Below the pieces are notes generated by a model that was not told where the DNA came from, ran no database searches, and saw nothing but the letters and a program-made list of their open reading frames with translations. Shown piece after piece: positions 43,676 to 53,963 of a stretch of DNA of 64,000 nucleotides (its first letter is position 1; every line of letters starts with the position of its first letter). Origin of the DNA: Haladaptatus sp. ZSTT2 (GTDB lineage: Archaea > Halobacteriota > Halobacteria > Halobacteriales > Halococcaceae); contig NZ_JBAMHQ010000001.1 in assembly GCF_037081775.1 (NCBI RefSeq), positions 868,001 to 932,000 on the forward strand, written 5' to 3'. Both the position numbers and the translations under genes were made by a program.

Positions 43676-43992
43676 GACTGAACGTACCAGAACCGGAGGC
43701 CACTTGCGCCGACGAGAACTGCCCGTTCCACGGCTCGCTTGCCGTACGCGGACAGCTGCTCGAAGGCAAAGTCGCCTCGACGGATATGGAGAAAACCGTG
43801 ATCGTCGAACGAGAGTACGACGTGAAAGTACCAAAGTACGACCGGTACATGAAACGACGCTCTCGCATCCCGGCCCACGCACCAGAGTGCCTGGGTCTGG
43901 AAGTCGGTGACACGGTTCGTATAGCAGAGACACGACCGCTTTCGAAGACGAAAGCACACGTCGTGGTCGAAACAACAGGAGGCGATGCCTGA
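43666..43992 (+). CDS. rps17: 30S ribosomal protein uS17
   Basis: 108 residues, archaeal form with a Cys pair near the N-terminus ([12 protein letters not shown]). The OB core has [20 protein letters not shown] and [33 protein letters not shown]. Binds helix 11 of 16S rRNA. Overlaps rpl14 by one base. Confidence 0.98.
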   Translation: MALGLNVPEPEATCADENCPFHGSLAVRGQLLEGKVASTDMEKTVIVEREYDVKVPKYDRYMKRRSRIPAHAPECLGLEVGDTVRIAETRPLSKTKAHVVVETTGGDA

Positions 43993-44390
43993 TGAAAGCT
44001 CTCAAGGCAGACATCACGCAAGGACTCGAGAAGGGTTCGATTATCACGTGTGCCGACAACACCGGCGCACGCGAACTCAAAGTCATCAGCGTGTCCGGCT
44101 ACTCGGGCACCATCAACCGCCACCCCAAAGCGGGGCTCGCGGACAAGGTGACCGTCTCCGTGACGAAGGGGACCCCGGAAATGCGCCGGCAGGTCCTCGA
44201 GGCCGTCATTATCCGCCAGCGGAAACCGATTCGCCGCCCAGACGGGCAGCGCGTCAAGTTCCAGGATAATGCCGCCGTCATCGTTGATGAGAACGAAGAC
44301 CCACGCGGGACCGAGATTAAAGGTCCAATCGGGCGTGAGGTCGCAGAACGCTTCGGAAGCATCGCTTCCACAGCTACGATGATAGTATGA
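43992..44390 (+). CDS. rpl14: 50S ribosomal protein uL14
   Basis: 132 residues. [20 protein letters not shown] is the universal signature and [36 protein letters not shown] follows. Forms a subunit bridge and the landing site for anti-association factors. Overlaps rpl24 by four bases. Confidence 0.98.
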   Translation: MKALKADITQGLEKGSIITCADNTGARELKVISVSGYSGTINRHPKAGLADKVTVSVTKGTPEMRRQVLEAVIIRQRKPIRRPDGQRVKFQDNAAVIVDENEDPRGTEIKGPIGREVAERFGSIASTATMIV

Positions 44391-44743
44391 CTCGACAACC
44401 AACCAAACAGCGTAACCAGACCGAGCGCGCACCGCTGCACAAGCGTCAGCGCCAGGTTCGTGCCACGCTCTCGGACGACCTCCGCGAGCAGTACGGCAAG
44501 CGAAACGTCCGCGTGAACGTGGGCGACACCGTCGAGGTTATGCGCGGCGACTTCGCAGGCGTTGAAGGCGAAGTCATGGAAGTTGACCTCAAAAAGACCG
44601 TCATCTACGTCGAGGGCGTGACCCTCGAAAAGGCAGACGGCGAAGAGGTCCCCCGTGCACTCGACACCAGCAACGTCCGCGTGACCGAGCTGAACCTGGA
44701 AGACGACGTCCGCGAGGCGCGCCTGGAGGAAGACAATGAGTAA
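44387..44743 (+). CDS. rpl24: 50S ribosomal protein uL24
   Basis: 118 residues. The KOW motif region is [36 protein letters not shown], after [23 protein letters not shown], the archaeal N-terminus. Assembly initiator. Overlaps rps4e by eight bases. Confidence 0.98.
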   Translation: MTRQPTKQRNQTERAPLHKRQRQVRATLSDDLREQYGKRNVRVNVGDTVEVMRGDFAGVEGEVMEVDLKKTVIYVEGVTLEKADGEEVPRALDTSNVRVTELNLEDDVREARLEEDNE

Positions 44744-45437
44744 TCACCAGAAGCGACTCTCAGTGCCAAAATCCTGGCCGGTCGAGCGTAAGACCGCCAC
44801 CTTCACCGTGAAAGCGGGCGCAGGCCCCCACGGCGAAGAGGGTGTGCCGCTGCTCATCATCCTTCGCGACGTGCTCGGCTACGTCGATTCGAAGAAAGAA
44901 GCACGCTACGCGCTCAACCAGGGAACGGTACTGGTCAATGGCAAGCAAGTAACCGACGAGCGTCGCCCAATCGGTATGTTCGACATCCTGTCGTTCACCG
45001 AGCGCGACGAATACTACCGCGTCTTCCCCGACCAGGGAGGTCGCCTCGCACTCTCCGCGATTCCCGAGGAGTCTGCCGGCTCGAAGCTCGGCAAAATCAC
45101 GGGCAAGCGCAACGTGCAGGGTGGCAAGACGCAGCTGTCACTTCACAACGGCCAGACGCTCCTCTTCGACGAGGACCCCGGCTACACCCGCGGCGACTCG
45201 CTCGTCGTGGACAGTGACGCAGCAGTCGTCGCCCACTTCGTCTACGAAGAGGGTGCACTCGTGACGGCAATCAAGGGCCAGCACGCTGGCGAAATCGGAA
45301 CCATCGAGGAGATCCATATTTCCCCATCGTCTGCGCCGAACCGTATCGTCGTCGACCAAGAAGACGGCTCCTTCGAAACAATCGAAGACTACGTCGTCGT
45401 TATCGACGAGAACTTCACCGGAGGTGACGACGAATGA
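44736..45437 (+). CDS. rps4e: 30S ribosomal protein eS4
   Basis: 233 residues. [29 protein letters not shown] begins the archaeal/eukaryotic S4e; the S4-like RNA-binding strip is [28 protein letters not shown]; a KOW-like end closes it. No bacterial counterpart. Overlaps rpl5 by four bases. Confidence 0.98.
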   Translation: MSNHQKRLSVPKSWPVERKTATFTVKAGAGPHGEEGVPLLIILRDVLGYVDSKKEARYALNQGTVLVNGKQVTDERRPIGMFDILSFTERDEYYRVFPDQGGRLALSAIPEESAGSKLGKITGKRNVQGGKTQLSLHNGQTLLFDEDPGYTRGDSLVVDSDAAVVAHFVYEEGALVTAIKGQHAGEIGTIEEIHISPSSAPNRIVVDQEDGSFETIEDYVVVIDENFTGGDDE

Positions 45438-45952
45438 GCGAGGCTGATTTCCACGCAATGCGACAGCCACGCGTCGAAAAGGTCGTCGTCCACATGGGTG
45501 TCGGCCGCGGTGGGCGCGAGCTCGCCAACGCAGAGGACATCCTAGAAAGCGTGACCGGCCAGCAGAGCGTTCGGACGCTCGCAAAGCGCACGGTTCCGGA
45601 CTTCGGCATCCGCGAGGGTGACCCAATCGGTGCCAAAGTGACGCTCCGCCACGAGGACGCCGCAGAGTTCCTCGAGACGGCACTCACGCTCGTCGATCTC
45701 AAACCGAAGCAGTTCGACGACAACGGCAACTTCAGCTTCGGCGTTCCGGAACACACGGAATTCCCGAGCCAGGAGTACGACCCGAACATCGGGATTTACG
45801 GGCTTGACGTGACCGTCAACCTCGTTCGTCCCGGCTACCGTGTCGCAAAGCGCGACAAGGTCAACCGACAGATTCCGTCGGCCCACAAGCTGACGGTCGA
45901 GGACGCAATCGCGTACCTTGAATCGACGTATGACGTGGAGGTGAACAAATGA
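45434..45952 (+). CDS. rpl5: 50S ribosomal protein uL5
   Basis: 172 residues. [36 protein letters not shown] and [15 protein letters not shown] are family motifs; [26 protein letters not shown] ends the fold. Binds 5S rRNA in the central protuberance. Overlaps rps14 by four bases. Confidence 0.98.
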   Translation: MSEADFHAMRQPRVEKVVVHMGVGRGGRELANAEDILESVTGQQSVRTLAKRTVPDFGIREGDPIGAKVTLRHEDAAEFLETALTLVDLKPKQFDDNGNFSFGVPEHTEFPSQEYDPNIGIYGLDVTVNLVRPGYRVAKRDKVNRQIPSAHKLTVEDAIAYLESTYDVEVNK

Positions 45953-46113
45953 GCGAGGAACTCGGCGAGCACGCCACGAAGCGAACGGGCCAGCTCCAAC
46001 AGTGCCAGCGATGCGGTCGCAAACAAGGCCTTGTTGGCAAGTACGACATCTGGCTCTGCCGGCAGTGCTTCCGTGAGATTGCCCGAAGCATGGGCTTCAA
46101 GAAATATAAGTAA
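45949..46113 (+). CDS. rps14: 30S ribosomal protein uS14, zinc form
   Basis: 54 residues, below common length cut-offs but unambiguous. [22 protein letters not shown] gives the zinc site with four Cys, followed by [14 protein letters not shown]. Part of the small-subunit head. Starts inside the rpl5 stop (ATGA) and ends one base before rps8. Confidence 0.97.
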   Translation: MSEELGEHATKRTGQLQQCQRCGRKQGLVGKYDIWLCRQCFREIARSMGFKKYK

Positions 46114-46114
46114 C

Positions 46115-46507
46115 ATGGCAGATAACGACCCACTCAGCAGCGCACTCTCCGGCATCGACAACGCCGAGAGCGTCGGTCATCTGACCCAGACAGTTGAGCC
46201 CGCCTCGAATATCATCGGCAGCGTGCTTGAGGTCTTCTACGACCGCGGGTACATCAACGGCTTCGAGTTCGTCGAAGACGGCAAAGCCGGTCGATTCGAG
46301 GTTGAACTAAAAGGCGCGATCAACGAATGTGGTTCGGTCAAGCCCCGCTACTCGGCGGGTGCAGACGACTTCGAGCGATGGGAGAAACGGTTCCTCCCAG
46401 CCCGTGACTACGGGACGCTTGTCGTGACTACCAGCCACGGGATCATGAGCCACTACGAGGCCCGCGAAGCGGGCATCGGTGGCCAAATAATCGCGTACGT
46501 GTACTGA
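46115..46507 (+). CDS. rps8: 30S ribosomal protein uS8
   Basis: 130 residues from ATG 46115; a frame open further upstream belongs to rps14. [14 protein letters not shown], then [22 protein letters not shown] and [26 protein letters not shown]. Central-domain assembly protein. Confidence 0.98.
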   Translation: MADNDPLSSALSGIDNAESVGHLTQTVEPASNIIGSVLEVFYDRGYINGFEFVEDGKAGRFEVELKGAINECGSVKPRYSAGADDFERWEKRFLPARDYGTLVVTTSHGIMSHYEAREAGIGGQIIAYVY

Positions 46508-46510
46508 ACC

Positions 46511-47047
46511 ATGGCACGAGTAGAACTCGAAATTCCAGACGATGTGACGGCCGAAGTCGACCGCTTCGACCTCACAGTAAGCGGCCCAGAAGGATCGGTA
46601 ACGCGCCGACTCTGGTACCCGAACGTCACCGTCTCCGTTGACGACAACGTTGTCGTCGTCGAGAGTGACGTTGAGAAAGCCAAGATGAACGCCACCATCG
46701 GGACGTTCTCGAGTCACATCGAGAACATGTTCCACGGCGTGACCGCAGGATGGGAGTACAAGATGGAAGTCTTCTACTCTCACTTCCCAATGCAGGTTCG
46801 CGTCGAAGGTGACGACGTTGTCATCCAGAACTTCCTCGGTGAGAAGTCCCCGCGACGGACCACCGTTCACGGCGACACGGAAGTTCAGATCGACGGCGAG
46901 GAGCTGACGCTTTCCGGTCCCGACAAAGAACACGTCGGCCAGACCGCAGCGGACATCGAACAGCTCACGCGCGTCAAAGGCAAAGACACTCGGGTGTTCC
47001 AGGACGGCGTCTACATCATCGAAAAACCACAGCGAGGTGACGCCTGA
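46511..47047 (+). CDS. rpl6: 50S ribosomal protein uL6
   Basis: 178 residues, two copies of the L6 fold. [36 protein letters not shown] starts it; [14 protein letters not shown] and [22 protein letters not shown] are typical of archaea. Near the factor-binding site. Overlaps rpl32e by one base. Confidence 0.98.
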   Translation: MARVELEIPDDVTAEVDRFDLTVSGPEGSVTRRLWYPNVTVSVDDNVVVVESDVEKAKMNATIGTFSSHIENMFHGVTAGWEYKMEVFYSHFPMQVRVEGDDVVIQNFLGEKSPRRTTVHGDTEVQIDGEELTLSGPDKEHVGQTAADIEQLTRVKGKDTRVFQDGVYIIEKPQRGDA

Positions 47048-47760
47048 TGGCAGACGAAGACCAACCACAAGAACTGACCGACATCAGCGGTGTCGGCGAG
47101 GCAAAGGCAGAGGCACTCCGCGAAGCAGGCTTCGATACGGTCGAAGCCGTCGCGCGCGCCTCCCAGTCTGAGCTCGCCGAGGTTGATGGCATCGGTAACG
47201 CCCTCGCCGCCCGTATCAAAGCGGACGTCGGCGGGCTCGAAGTCTCAGAGGAGACGGAAGCCGAAGTCGAAGACGAAGACGCGGAAGCCGAGGAGGCAGC
47301 CGCAGAAGACGTCGAAACCGAACTGCAACCACGCGGCCTGGTCGATAAGACCCCCGACCTCGACGACGAGGAAGCACGCCTGCTTCAGGCGCGTTCCCGC
47401 GCGGGCAAACCGCAGTTCAACCGCCAGGACTACCACAAGAAAAAGCGCACGCCGACCTCGTGGCGCAAGCCACGCGGTGGGCTCTCGAAGCAGCGCCGCG
47501 GCATCAAGGGCAAGGGCCCGATGGTCGAGGCAGGCTACCGCACCCCGAAATCGATTCGTGGGCGGCACCCAAGCGGCTTCGAAGAAGTGCGCGTCTTCAA
47601 CGTCGATGACCTCGATGGTCTCGACGGTGACACGCAGGCAGCCCGTATCGCTGGCTCCGTCGGTGCTCGCAAACGCGAACGCATCGAAGAGGAGGCAGAG
47701 GAGATGGGCGTCCGCGTGCTCAACCCAACCTACGTCGAAGTTGAGGTGACAGAAGAATGA
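47047..47760 (+). CDS. rpl32e: 50S ribosomal protein eL32 with helix-hairpin-helix extension
   Basis: 237 residues, about twice the eukaryotic length. Residues 1-60 hold two helix-hairpin-helix motifs ([34 protein letters not shown]), then an acidic linker, then the ribosomal domain [22 protein letters not shown] and [15 protein letters not shown]. The extension is known in Haloarcula eL32. Overlaps rpl19e by four bases. Confidence 0.97.
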   Translation: MADEDQPQELTDISGVGEAKAEALREAGFDTVEAVARASQSELAEVDGIGNALAARIKADVGGLEVSEETEAEVEDEDAEAEEAAAEDVETELQPRGLVDKTPDLDDEEARLLQARSRAGKPQFNRQDYHKKKRTPTSWRKPRGGLSKQRRGIKGKGPMVEAGYRTPKSIRGRHPSGFEEVRVFNVDDLDGLDGDTQAARIAGSVGARKRERIEEEAEEMGVRVLNPTYVEVEVTEE

Positions 47761-48206
47761 GCGACCTGAAAGCCCAGCGCCGTCTCGCAGCCGACGTCTT
47801 AGACGTCGGGAAGAACAAAGTTTGGATGGACCCAGAGGCCTCAGCCGAGATTGCAGAAGCAATCACGCGCGAGGACATCCGCGAACTCGTCGCGGACGGC
47901 TCCATCACGGCAAAGGACAAGCGCGGGAACTCCCGCGGTCGTGCCCGTGAGCGCAACAAGAAGCGCGCCTACGGACACCGCAAAGGCCCCGGTTCCCGCA
48001 AAGGGAAGGCTGGCGCACGGCAGAACAAGAAAGCAGACTGGACGAGCCGCATTCGCGCACAGCGAAAGAAGCTCAAAGAACTCCGCGACGAGGGTGAACT
48101 CAACCGCACCCAGTACCGCTCGCTTTACAACAAGGCAAGCGGTGGCGAGTTCCGCAGTGTCCAGTACCTGCTCAACTACATCGAACAACAGTACGGTGAC
48201 GAATAA
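47757..48206 (+). CDS. rpl19e: 50S ribosomal protein eL19
   Basis: 149 residues. [38 protein letters not shown] begins it; the basic [32 protein letters not shown] arm contacts rRNA. Forms an intersubunit bridge. Shares one base with rpl18. Confidence 0.98.
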   Translation: MSDLKAQRRLAADVLDVGKNKVWMDPEASAEIAEAITREDIRELVADGSITAKDKRGNSRGRARERNKKRAYGHRKGPGSRKGKAGARQNKKADWTSRIRAQRKKLKELRDEGELNRTQYRSLYNKASGGEFRSVQYLLNYIEQQYGDE

Positions 48207-48760
48207 TGGCTAACGGACCACGATACAAGGTTCCGATGCGGCGCCGCCGCGAGGTCAGAACGGACTACCATCAGAGGTTGCGCCTGTTGAAATCCGGCAA
48301 GCCTCGTCTGGTCGCTCGAAAGAGCAACCAGCACATCAGGGCGCAGCTGATCACGGCTGGAGACGAAGGCGACGTGACACTTGCGAGTGCAACGTCTGCC
48401 GACCTCGCCGATTTCGGCTGGGAGGCCCCGACTGGTAACCTGCCTGCAGCGTACCTGACCGGCTATCTCGCCGGCAAGCGTGCGCTCGCAGCAGGCCTCG
48501 AAGAGGCAGTGCTTGACATCGGCCTTAACACGGCAACCCCCGGCAACAAAGTGTTCGCAGTTCAGGAAGGCGCAATCGATGCAGGACTCGACATCCCGCA
48601 CAACGAGAGCGTCCTCGCTGACTGGTCTCGCACCCGCGGCGAACACATTGCCGAGTACGCAGAATCGCTCGACGAACCACTCTACAGCGGAGAGTTCGAC
48701 GCGACCGAACTCCCCGAGCACTTCGACGAAGTGCGTGAACGACTGGAGAACGAACTATGA
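48206..48760 (+). CDS. rpl18: 50S ribosomal protein uL18
   Basis: 184 residues, archaeal long form. [38 protein letters not shown] and [15 protein letters not shown] are diagnostic. Binds 5S rRNA with uL5. Overlaps rps5 by four bases. Confidence 0.98.
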   Translation: MANGPRYKVPMRRRREVRTDYHQRLRLLKSGKPRLVARKSNQHIRAQLITAGDEGDVTLASATSADLADFGWEAPTGNLPAAYLTGYLAGKRALAAGLEEAVLDIGLNTATPGNKVFAVQEGAIDAGLDIPHNESVLADWSRTRGEHIAEYAESLDEPLYSGEFDATELPEHFDEVRERLENEL

Positions 48761-49398
48761 GCAGAAACAACAACGGCTGGGAGCCACGAACCCGTCTCGG
48801 TCGGAAAGTCGCAGAGGGCGACATCACCACGATGGAAGATGCCCTCCGCTCGGGTCTCCCGCTTAAGGAGCCCCAGATCGTCGACCAGCTCCTCCCGGGG
48901 CTCGAAGACGACGTGCTGGACATCAACATGGTCCAGCGCATGACTGACTCCGGCCGCCGTGTCAAGTTCCGCTCGGTCGTCGCCATTGGTAACCGCGATG
49001 GTTACGTTGGCTACGCCCAGGGCCGGGACGACCAGGTCGGTGGCTCCATCCAGAAGGCAATCGAGCGCGCAAAACTGAACATCATCGACGTCTCGCGTGG
49101 CTGCGGGTCGTGGGAATGTGGCTGTGGGCGACCCCACACCGTCGCACTCCGCACGTCCGGTAAGGCAGGCAGCGTTGAGGTCGAACTCCAGCCCGCACCA
49201 CGTGGGCTTGGACTCGCGGGCGGGGAGACCGTCCGTTCGGTGCTCGAACTCGCCGGTATCGAAGACATCTGGACGCGCTCGTCGGGGAACACCCGCACGA
49301 CCGTCAACTTCGCAAAAGCAACCTTCAACGCGCTTCGCAACACGGCTGAGGCCCGCGTGCCCCAGCACGCCCGCGAGCAGCGTGAGGTGATTGAATAA
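48757..49398 (+). CDS. rps5: 30S ribosomal protein uS5
   Basis: 213 residues. [48 protein letters not shown] is the S5 signature; [14 protein letters not shown] is the archaeal Cys-containing insert. Acts in decoding accuracy and mRNA entry. Shares one base with rpl30. Confidence 0.98.
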   Translation: MSRNNNGWEPRTRLGRKVAEGDITTMEDALRSGLPLKEPQIVDQLLPGLEDDVLDINMVQRMTDSGRRVKFRSVVAIGNRDGYVGYAQGRDDQVGGSIQKAIERAKLNIIDVSRGCGSWECGCGRPHTVALRTSGKAGSVEVELQPAPRGLGLAGGETVRSVLELAGIEDIWTRSSGNTRTTVNFAKATFNALRNTAEARVPQHAREQREVIE

Positions 49399-49862
49399 TG
49401 CGAGCACTCGTCCAGATTCGCGGTGAAGTGAACATGAAACAGGGCATCCGCGACACGCTCTCCATGCTCAACATCCACAAAGTCAACCACGCGACCTTCG
49501 TCCCCGAGACGGAGGCCTACCGTGGCATGATCACCAAGGTCAACGACTACGTTGCCCACGGTGAGCCAAGCAAGGACGTCGTCGTCACGCTCCTTCGGAC
49601 GCGCGCAGAGCCGCTCGAAGGCGACGCGACGGTCGACGACGAGTGGGTGGCAGCAAACACCGACTACGACGACATCGAGAGCCTCGCAGACGCGCTCTTT
49701 GCAGAAGAGACGAACCTCCGCGAGCAAGGCCTCTCTCCCGTGCTTCGCCTGCACCCCCCACGCAAGGGACACAAAGGCATCAAGCACGTCACTAAAGAGG
49801 GTGGCGAACTCGGTAAGCACACGACAGAGGAGATCGACCAGCTCCTCGAGGCGATGCGATAA
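49398..49862 (+). CDS. rpl30: 50S ribosomal protein uL30
   Basis: 154 residues, archaeal long form. ALVQIRGEVNMKQGIRDTLSMLNIHKVNHATFVPETEAY is the L30 core, extended by RLHPPRKGHKGIKHVTKEGGELG. Two bases precede rpl15. Confidence 0.98.
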   Translation: MRALVQIRGEVNMKQGIRDTLSMLNIHKVNHATFVPETEAYRGMITKVNDYVAHGEPSKDVVVTLLRTRAEPLEGDATVDDEWVAANTDYDDIESLADALFAEETNLREQGLSPVLRLHPPRKGHKGIKHVTKEGGELGKHTTEEIDQLLEAMR

Positions 49863-49864
49863 CC

Positions 49865-50365
49865 ATGACCAGTAAGAAACGACGCCAGCGTGGCTCGCGC
49901 ACCCACAGCGGCGGTACCCACAAGAACCGGCGTGGTGCCGGAAACCGTGGTGGCCGCGGTCGCGCCGGTCGCGCAAAACACGAGTTCCACAACTACGAAC
50001 CGCTTGGTAAACACGGGTTCACCCGGCCGCCGTCACTCCGCGAAGACGTCCGCACCGTGGACGTCCAGACGTTAGACGAGAACGCGGTGCTCTACGCCGC
50101 AGACGGTCTCGCAGAAGAGACCGACCACGGCTTCAAGCTGGACGCCCGCGACATCGTCGAAGACGGTCACGACGTCGATGTCGTGAAGGTGCTCGGTGGA
50201 AGCCAGATTCGTAACCAGCTCGTCGTAACGGCTGACGACTTCAGCGAGAGCGCACGCGAGCTCATCGAGGGCGAAGGCGGCGACGCCATCCTCAGTGAGC
50301 GCGGCCAAGAGCGCCAGGCTGAACTCGAAGCAGACGACGAAGACGAAGACGAGGACGCGGAGTAG
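49865..50365 (+). CDS. rpl15: 50S ribosomal protein uL15
   Basis: 166 residues. The basic tail KKRRQRGSRTHSGGTHKNRRGAGNRGGRGRAGRAKHE embeds in 23S rRNA; VLGGSQIRNQLVVTADDFSESARELI is the globular end, then an acidic tail. Last ribosomal gene, four bases before secY. Confidence 0.98.
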   Translation: MTSKKRRQRGSRTHSGGTHKNRRGAGNRGGRGRAGRAKHEFHNYEPLGKHGFTRPPSLREDVRTVDVQTLDENAVLYAADGLAEETDHGFKLDARDIVEDGHDVDVVKVLGGSQIRNQLVVTADDFSESARELIEGEGGDAILSERGQERQAELEADDEDEDEDAE

Positions 50366-50369
50366 ACCC

Positions 50370-51842
50370 ATGGGCTGGAAGGAGGCTGCTGAACCGGTGC
50401 TCACCCGAATGCCGTCGGTACGCAGACCGGAAGGTCACGTGCCGTTCCGGCGCAAGCTTGGCTGGACAGCGGGCATTCTGGTGCTGTATTTCTTCCTGAC
50501 GAACGTGTTCCTGTACGGACTCGGCTCCGGACAGTCGGACGTGTTCGGGCAGTTCCGCTCCATCCTCGCGGGTGGTCAGGGAACCATCCTGCAGCTCGGT
50601 ATCGGTCCGATCGTCACCGCAAGCATTGTGCTGCAGCTACTCGGCGGCGCCGACCTCTTGGGCCTCGATACGAGCAACCCACGAGACCAGATTCTGTATC
50701 AGGGCCTCCAGAAGTTCCTGGTGGTCGTGATGATTTGTCTCACCGGCCTCCCGATGGTGTTCGCAGGAAGCTTCCTGCCCGCAGACCCACAGGTCGCCCA
50801 GAGCCTCGGCATTGGACTCACGGGCGTCAAGTGGCTCATCTTCGCGCAAATCTTCGTCGGCGCAATCCTCATCCTGTTCATGGACGAGGTCGTCTCGAAA
50901 TGGGGCGTCGGCTCGGGGATTGGCCTGTTCATCATCGCCGGTGTCAGCCAGAGTCTCGTGGGTGGCTTCTTCGCCATTCCCGGACTCGGCTCGAACGAAG
51001 CCGGGCTGTTTGCGACGTGGTTTGGCATGCTCACCGGCAGCGTGGACATGCCAAGCATTCTGTCGCTTTCGGGCCTCCAGGTGCTGTTCGTCGGTGAAGG
51101 GCAGATTCTCGCGCTCATCACGACCCTCCTCATCTTCGGTGTGGTTGTGTACGCAGAGAGCGTCCGCGTCGAGATTCCCCTCTCGCACTCGCGCGTGAAG
51201 GGTGCTCGCGGGCGCTTCCCGGTCAAGCTCATCTACGCGAGCGTCCTGCCGATGATCCTCGTTCGTGCGCTCCAAGCGAACATCCAGTTCCTCGGGCGCA
51301 TCTTAGAGGCCCAGTGGGCCGGCATGCCCGGCTGGGTCGGCACGTACGCCCAAGGCCAGCCCGTGAGCGGGCTGTTCTACTACCTCGCACCCATCCAGTC
51401 ACCCGGACAGTGGATGTGGTGGCTTGGACAGACAACGGCCGAGCCGTGGATGATCATGATCCGCGTGCTCATCGACCTGACCTTCATGGTCATCGGTGGC
51501 GCAATCTTCGCCATCTTCTGGGTGGAGACCACCGACATGGGGCCGGAAGCAACCGCGCGTCAGATTCAGCGCTCGGGGATGCAGATTCCCGGCTTCCGCC
51601 AGAGCCCCGGTGTCATGGAGAAGGTCTTAGAACGCTACATCCCACAGGTCACCATCATCGGCGGTGCCCTCGTGGGCCTGCTCGCCGTCATGGCGAACAT
51701 GCTCGGCACCATCGGTGCCGTCTCCGGTACGGGCTTGCTGCTCACCGTCTCCATCACGTACAAACTGTACGAGGAGATCGCAGAGGAGCAACTCATGGAG
51801 ATGCACCCGATGATGCGCCAGATGTTCGGCGGCGGCGACTAA
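50370..51842 (+). CDS. secY: Protein translocase subunit SecY
   Basis: 490 residues from ATG 50370, with ten predicted helices. The plug and lateral-gate region matches archaeal SecY: GIGPIVTASIVLQLLGGADLLGLD. The cytoplasmic loop SVRVEIPLSHSRVKGARGRFPVKLIYASVLPMILVRALQ is typical, and the end is MGTEATARQ-like (DMGPEATARQIQRSGMQIPGFR). Carries unfolded proteins across or into the membrane. Codons upstream to 50295 overlap rpl15 and are not used. End of the ribosomal operon. Confidence 0.98.
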   Translation: MGWKEAAEPVLTRMPSVRRPEGHVPFRRKLGWTAGILVLYFFLTNVFLYGLGSGQSDVFGQFRSILAGGQGTILQLGIGPIVTASIVLQLLGGADLLGLDTSNPRDQILYQGLQKFLVVVMICLTGLPMVFAGSFLPADPQVAQSLGIGLTGVKWLIFAQIFVGAILILFMDEVVSKWGVGSGIGLFIIAGVSQSLVGGFFAIPGLGSNEAGLFATWFGMLTGSVDMPSILSLSGLQVLFVGEGQILALITTLLIFGVVVYAESVRVEIPLSHSRVKGARGRFPVKLIYASVLPMILVRALQANIQFLGRILEAQWAGMPGWVGTYAQGQPVSGLFYYLAPIQSPGQWMWWLGQTTAEPWMIMIRVLIDLTFMVIGGAIFAIFWVETTDMGPEATARQIQRSGMQIPGFRQSPGVMEKVLERYIPQVTIIGGALVGLLAVMANMLGTIGAVSGTGLLLTVSITYKLYEEIAEEQLMEMHPMMRQMFGGGD

Positions 51843-51943
51843 CTCCGGTTCGCAGTTTTCATTTTTTGTGCGCTGACCGGTGAGCCACAGGGTCACCGAC
51901 GCCGCACACGGACGTTTATCCACTCGCACACGAATCCGAGAGC

Positions 51944-53008
51944 ATGCGCGCTGCAGTGTTGCGAGAGTACGGAGAACCGCTCGAAATCGAAGAGCGCGAG
52001 CCACCGACACCGGAGCCACACGGCGCGGTCGTCGCCGTAGAGGCGTGTGGCATCTGTCGCAGCGACTGGCACGCGTGGATGGGCCACGGCGAGTGGGCCG
52101 ACGACCAAGTGCCCCGCGGGCAGGTGTTGGGACACGAACCCGCAGGCGAAGTCGTGGCGGTTGGCGAGCAGGTCACAGCCCTCTCAGTCGGAGACCGTAT
52201 CGCGGTGCCGTTCAATCTCGGTGACGGGACGTGCCACTACTGTCGAAATGGGTACGGAAACGTCTGTGTGAACGACCGGGCACTCGGGTTTCAGCCGGAG
52301 GCTCCCGGTGCGTTCGCAGAGCAGGTACACCTTCCGTGGGCGGAGTACAACGCGATGCGGTTGCCAGAGGGCGTCAGCGTCCGCGACGTGGCCGCACTTG
52401 GGTGTCGGTTCATGACGGCGTTTCACGGCCTCGCACACCGCGCCGCCCTCGGCCCCGGCGACTGGCTCGCGGTGCACGGCTGTGGCGGGGTTGGCCTCTC
52501 TGCGGTGCACATCGGACACGCACTCGGGGCGCGTGTCGTCGCGGTGGACGTAAACGAGAGTGCACTCGGTCGGGCGAGTGACCTTGGTGCGACGGAAGTC
52601 GTGAACGCAACCGAGTGCGAAGTTCCCGCGACAGTACAGGCACTCACGGACGGTGGGGCACACGTTTCGATGGACGCACTCGGTATCGCGGAGACGTGTC
52701 GGAACTCCATCCGGTCGCTACGGCGGCGCGGCGAACACGTTCAAGTGGGACTTTCGACCGACACAGAACGCGGCGAGGTATCGGTGCCGACCGATTACAT
52801 GGCGAGACACGAACTCTCCTTTCACGGTTCTCGTGGGATGCCGCCGACGCGCTACGACGAGCTGTTCGGTCTCATGCAGGCAGGTTCGGTCACGCCCGGA
52901 AAGCTGGTCAGTCGCGAGGTCGCCCTCTCAGACGTTTCAGACCGCCTCGACGCGATGACTCGCTACGAGGTCGAAGGCGTAGAGGTCGTGACCGACTTTG
53001 CGAACTGA
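51944..53008 (+). CDS. Zinc-dependent alcohol dehydrogenase (MDR family)
   Basis: 354 residues. Catalytic-zinc site GICRSDWHAW and LGHEPAGEVVAVG; structural zinc lobe with four Cys in TCHYCRNGYGNVC; Rossmann loop VHGCGGVGLSAVHIG. The protein is an NAD(P)-dependent alcohol, polyol or aldehyde reductase; substrate is not indicated. A TTTATCC lies about 30 bases upstream of ATG 51944. It opens the block between secY and adk and meets SRPBCC head-on at 53008. Confidence 0.92.
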   Translation: MRAAVLREYGEPLEIEEREPPTPEPHGAVVAVEACGICRSDWHAWMGHGEWADDQVPRGQVLGHEPAGEVVAVGEQVTALSVGDRIAVPFNLGDGTCHYCRNGYGNVCVNDRALGFQPEAPGAFAEQVHLPWAEYNAMRLPEGVSVRDVAALGCRFMTAFHGLAHRAALGPGDWLAVHGCGGVGLSAVHIGHALGARVVAVDVNESALGRASDLGATEVVNATECEVPATVQALTDGGAHVSMDALGIAETCRNSIRSLRRRGEHVQVGLSTDTERGEVSVPTDYMARHELSFHGSRGMPPTRYDELFGLMQAGSVTPGKLVSREVALSDVSDRLDAMTRYEVEGVEVVTDFAN

Positions 53009-53010
53009 GC

Positions 53011-53502
53011 TCAGTCGAGGGCGTCCCAATCAATCGGTCCGCTCACGAAGCGCTCTCTGAGCCGCGGCAATACCGTTTCCGCCCACGCCTCGACGAAGTA
53101 GTCGTAGGCCTTCGTCCACTCGGGGCCTTCACCCCACCCGCTGTGGGTGAGGCTGACCTGCGTGCGGTCGTTCGGGAGGTCACGGAAGCGGACGACGACG
53201 CTCGTCCGTTGGTCGCGGACAGTGGGCAGTGAGGGCGGGGCGTTCCAGGTAAAACTCAGCATCCGCTCCGGTTCGATGGCGAGGATGACGTTGCCTTCGC
53301 CCCCACGGAGGCCGTCCGCGCCCTCGGGATTGAAAAACATCTCGTAGGCACCCATCTCGATGAGGTCAATGGTACAGTCGGGCGCGAAGAAGCTTCGCGC
53401 GCCCGCGTCGGTGGTCCAGGCGTCCCAGACGGCGGCTCTGCTGGCCGGGACGGTAACGGTTGCGTGGATGACGCGCTCTCTGCCGACAGAACGAAGCTGC
53501 AT
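53011..53502 (-). CDS. SRPBCC (AHSA1-like) protein
   Basis: 163 residues from ATG 53502, 27 bases downstream of an ACTTTACG box, so probably leaderless. ERVIHATVTVPASRAAVWDAWTTDAGARSFFAP and IEPERMLSFTWNAPPS, then SLTHSGWGEGPEWTKAYDYFVEAW, are the START-like hydrophobic-pocket fold. Could bind a lipid-like ligand or assist Hsp90-type systems; unproven. Two bases from the stop of the ADH gene. Confidence 0.85.
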   Translation of the reverse strand: MQLRSVGRERVIHATVTVPASRAAVWDAWTTDAGARSFFAPDCTIDLIEMGAYEMFFNPEGADGLRGGEGNVILAIEPERMLSFTWNAPPSLPTVRDQRTSVVVRFRDLPNDRTQVSLTHSGWGEGPEWTKAYDYFVEAWAETVLPRLRERFVSGPIDWDALD

Positions 53503-53638
53503 GTAGAGCATAGGCTGGCAGAGAGCGTAAAGTCGTGCTCTCGCCACCCTGTTGAGGCAGCCGTATCCACAGACAAAGACGCCGCGAGTAGAGGCCCCCG
53601 CATCGAGCGACGACCGTTGGCCGGTCGCTCACACCCCC
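53503..53638. other. Intergenic region, left part
   Basis: Holds the promoter of the SRPBCC gene (ACTTTACG box at about 53526-53533, minus strand). No frame of family quality was found. The palindrome at 53639 follows. Confidence 0.4.
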
Positions 53639-53660
53639 ATTGGATATTGCAATACCCAAT
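53639..53660. promoter_or_regulatory. 22-base palindrome, candidate operator
   Basis: ATTGGATATTG (53639-53649) is matched by CAATACCCAAT (53650-53660) with one mismatch. Its centre, TATTGCAATA, is perfectly palindromic. It directly precedes ATG 53663, which opens a frame of 14 codons (METRAEIMSATQGD). Either a regulator's site remains after its gene was lost, or it acts on neighbours more than 100 bases away. Confidence 0.5.
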
Positions 53661-53767
53661 AATGGAGACGCGTGCTGAGATAATGAGCGCTACTCAGGGC
53701 GATTGACCGGTCAACTGCCGATAGTTCGGCGTGAGATTGAAATCCATGGTACGCTAACTCACACCAC

Positions 53768-53941
53768 ATGTGGGTGTTAGAAATCGGCCTCGAAGCCGCC
53801 GGTGTCGAGACGGGAATGGGAGACCTCGTCGCCGCGGCAGTCGTCTGGGTGAGCGTACTCGCGCTGCCGCTCTTGCTGGGAAAAGCCTACGACTTCTGCT
53901 ATGACTTTTTCAATCCTGTTGTCGAAGACGACTGGGAATAA
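53768..53941 (+). CDS. Small single-helix membrane protein
   Basis: 57 residues from ATG 53768. An acidic N-terminus precedes one hydrophobic helix (GDLVAAAVVWVSVLALPLLLG), then AYDFCYDFFNPVVEDDWE, an aromatic and acidic tail. No family recognised. The charge layout fits a bitopic protein; function unknown. It lies 108 bases after the palindrome. Confidence 0.5.
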   Translation: MWVLEIGLEAAGVETGMGDLVAAAVVWVSVLALPLLLGKAYDFCYDFFNPVVEDDWE

Positions 53942-53963
53942 CAAGGGGCGAAACCGGTGGGCG

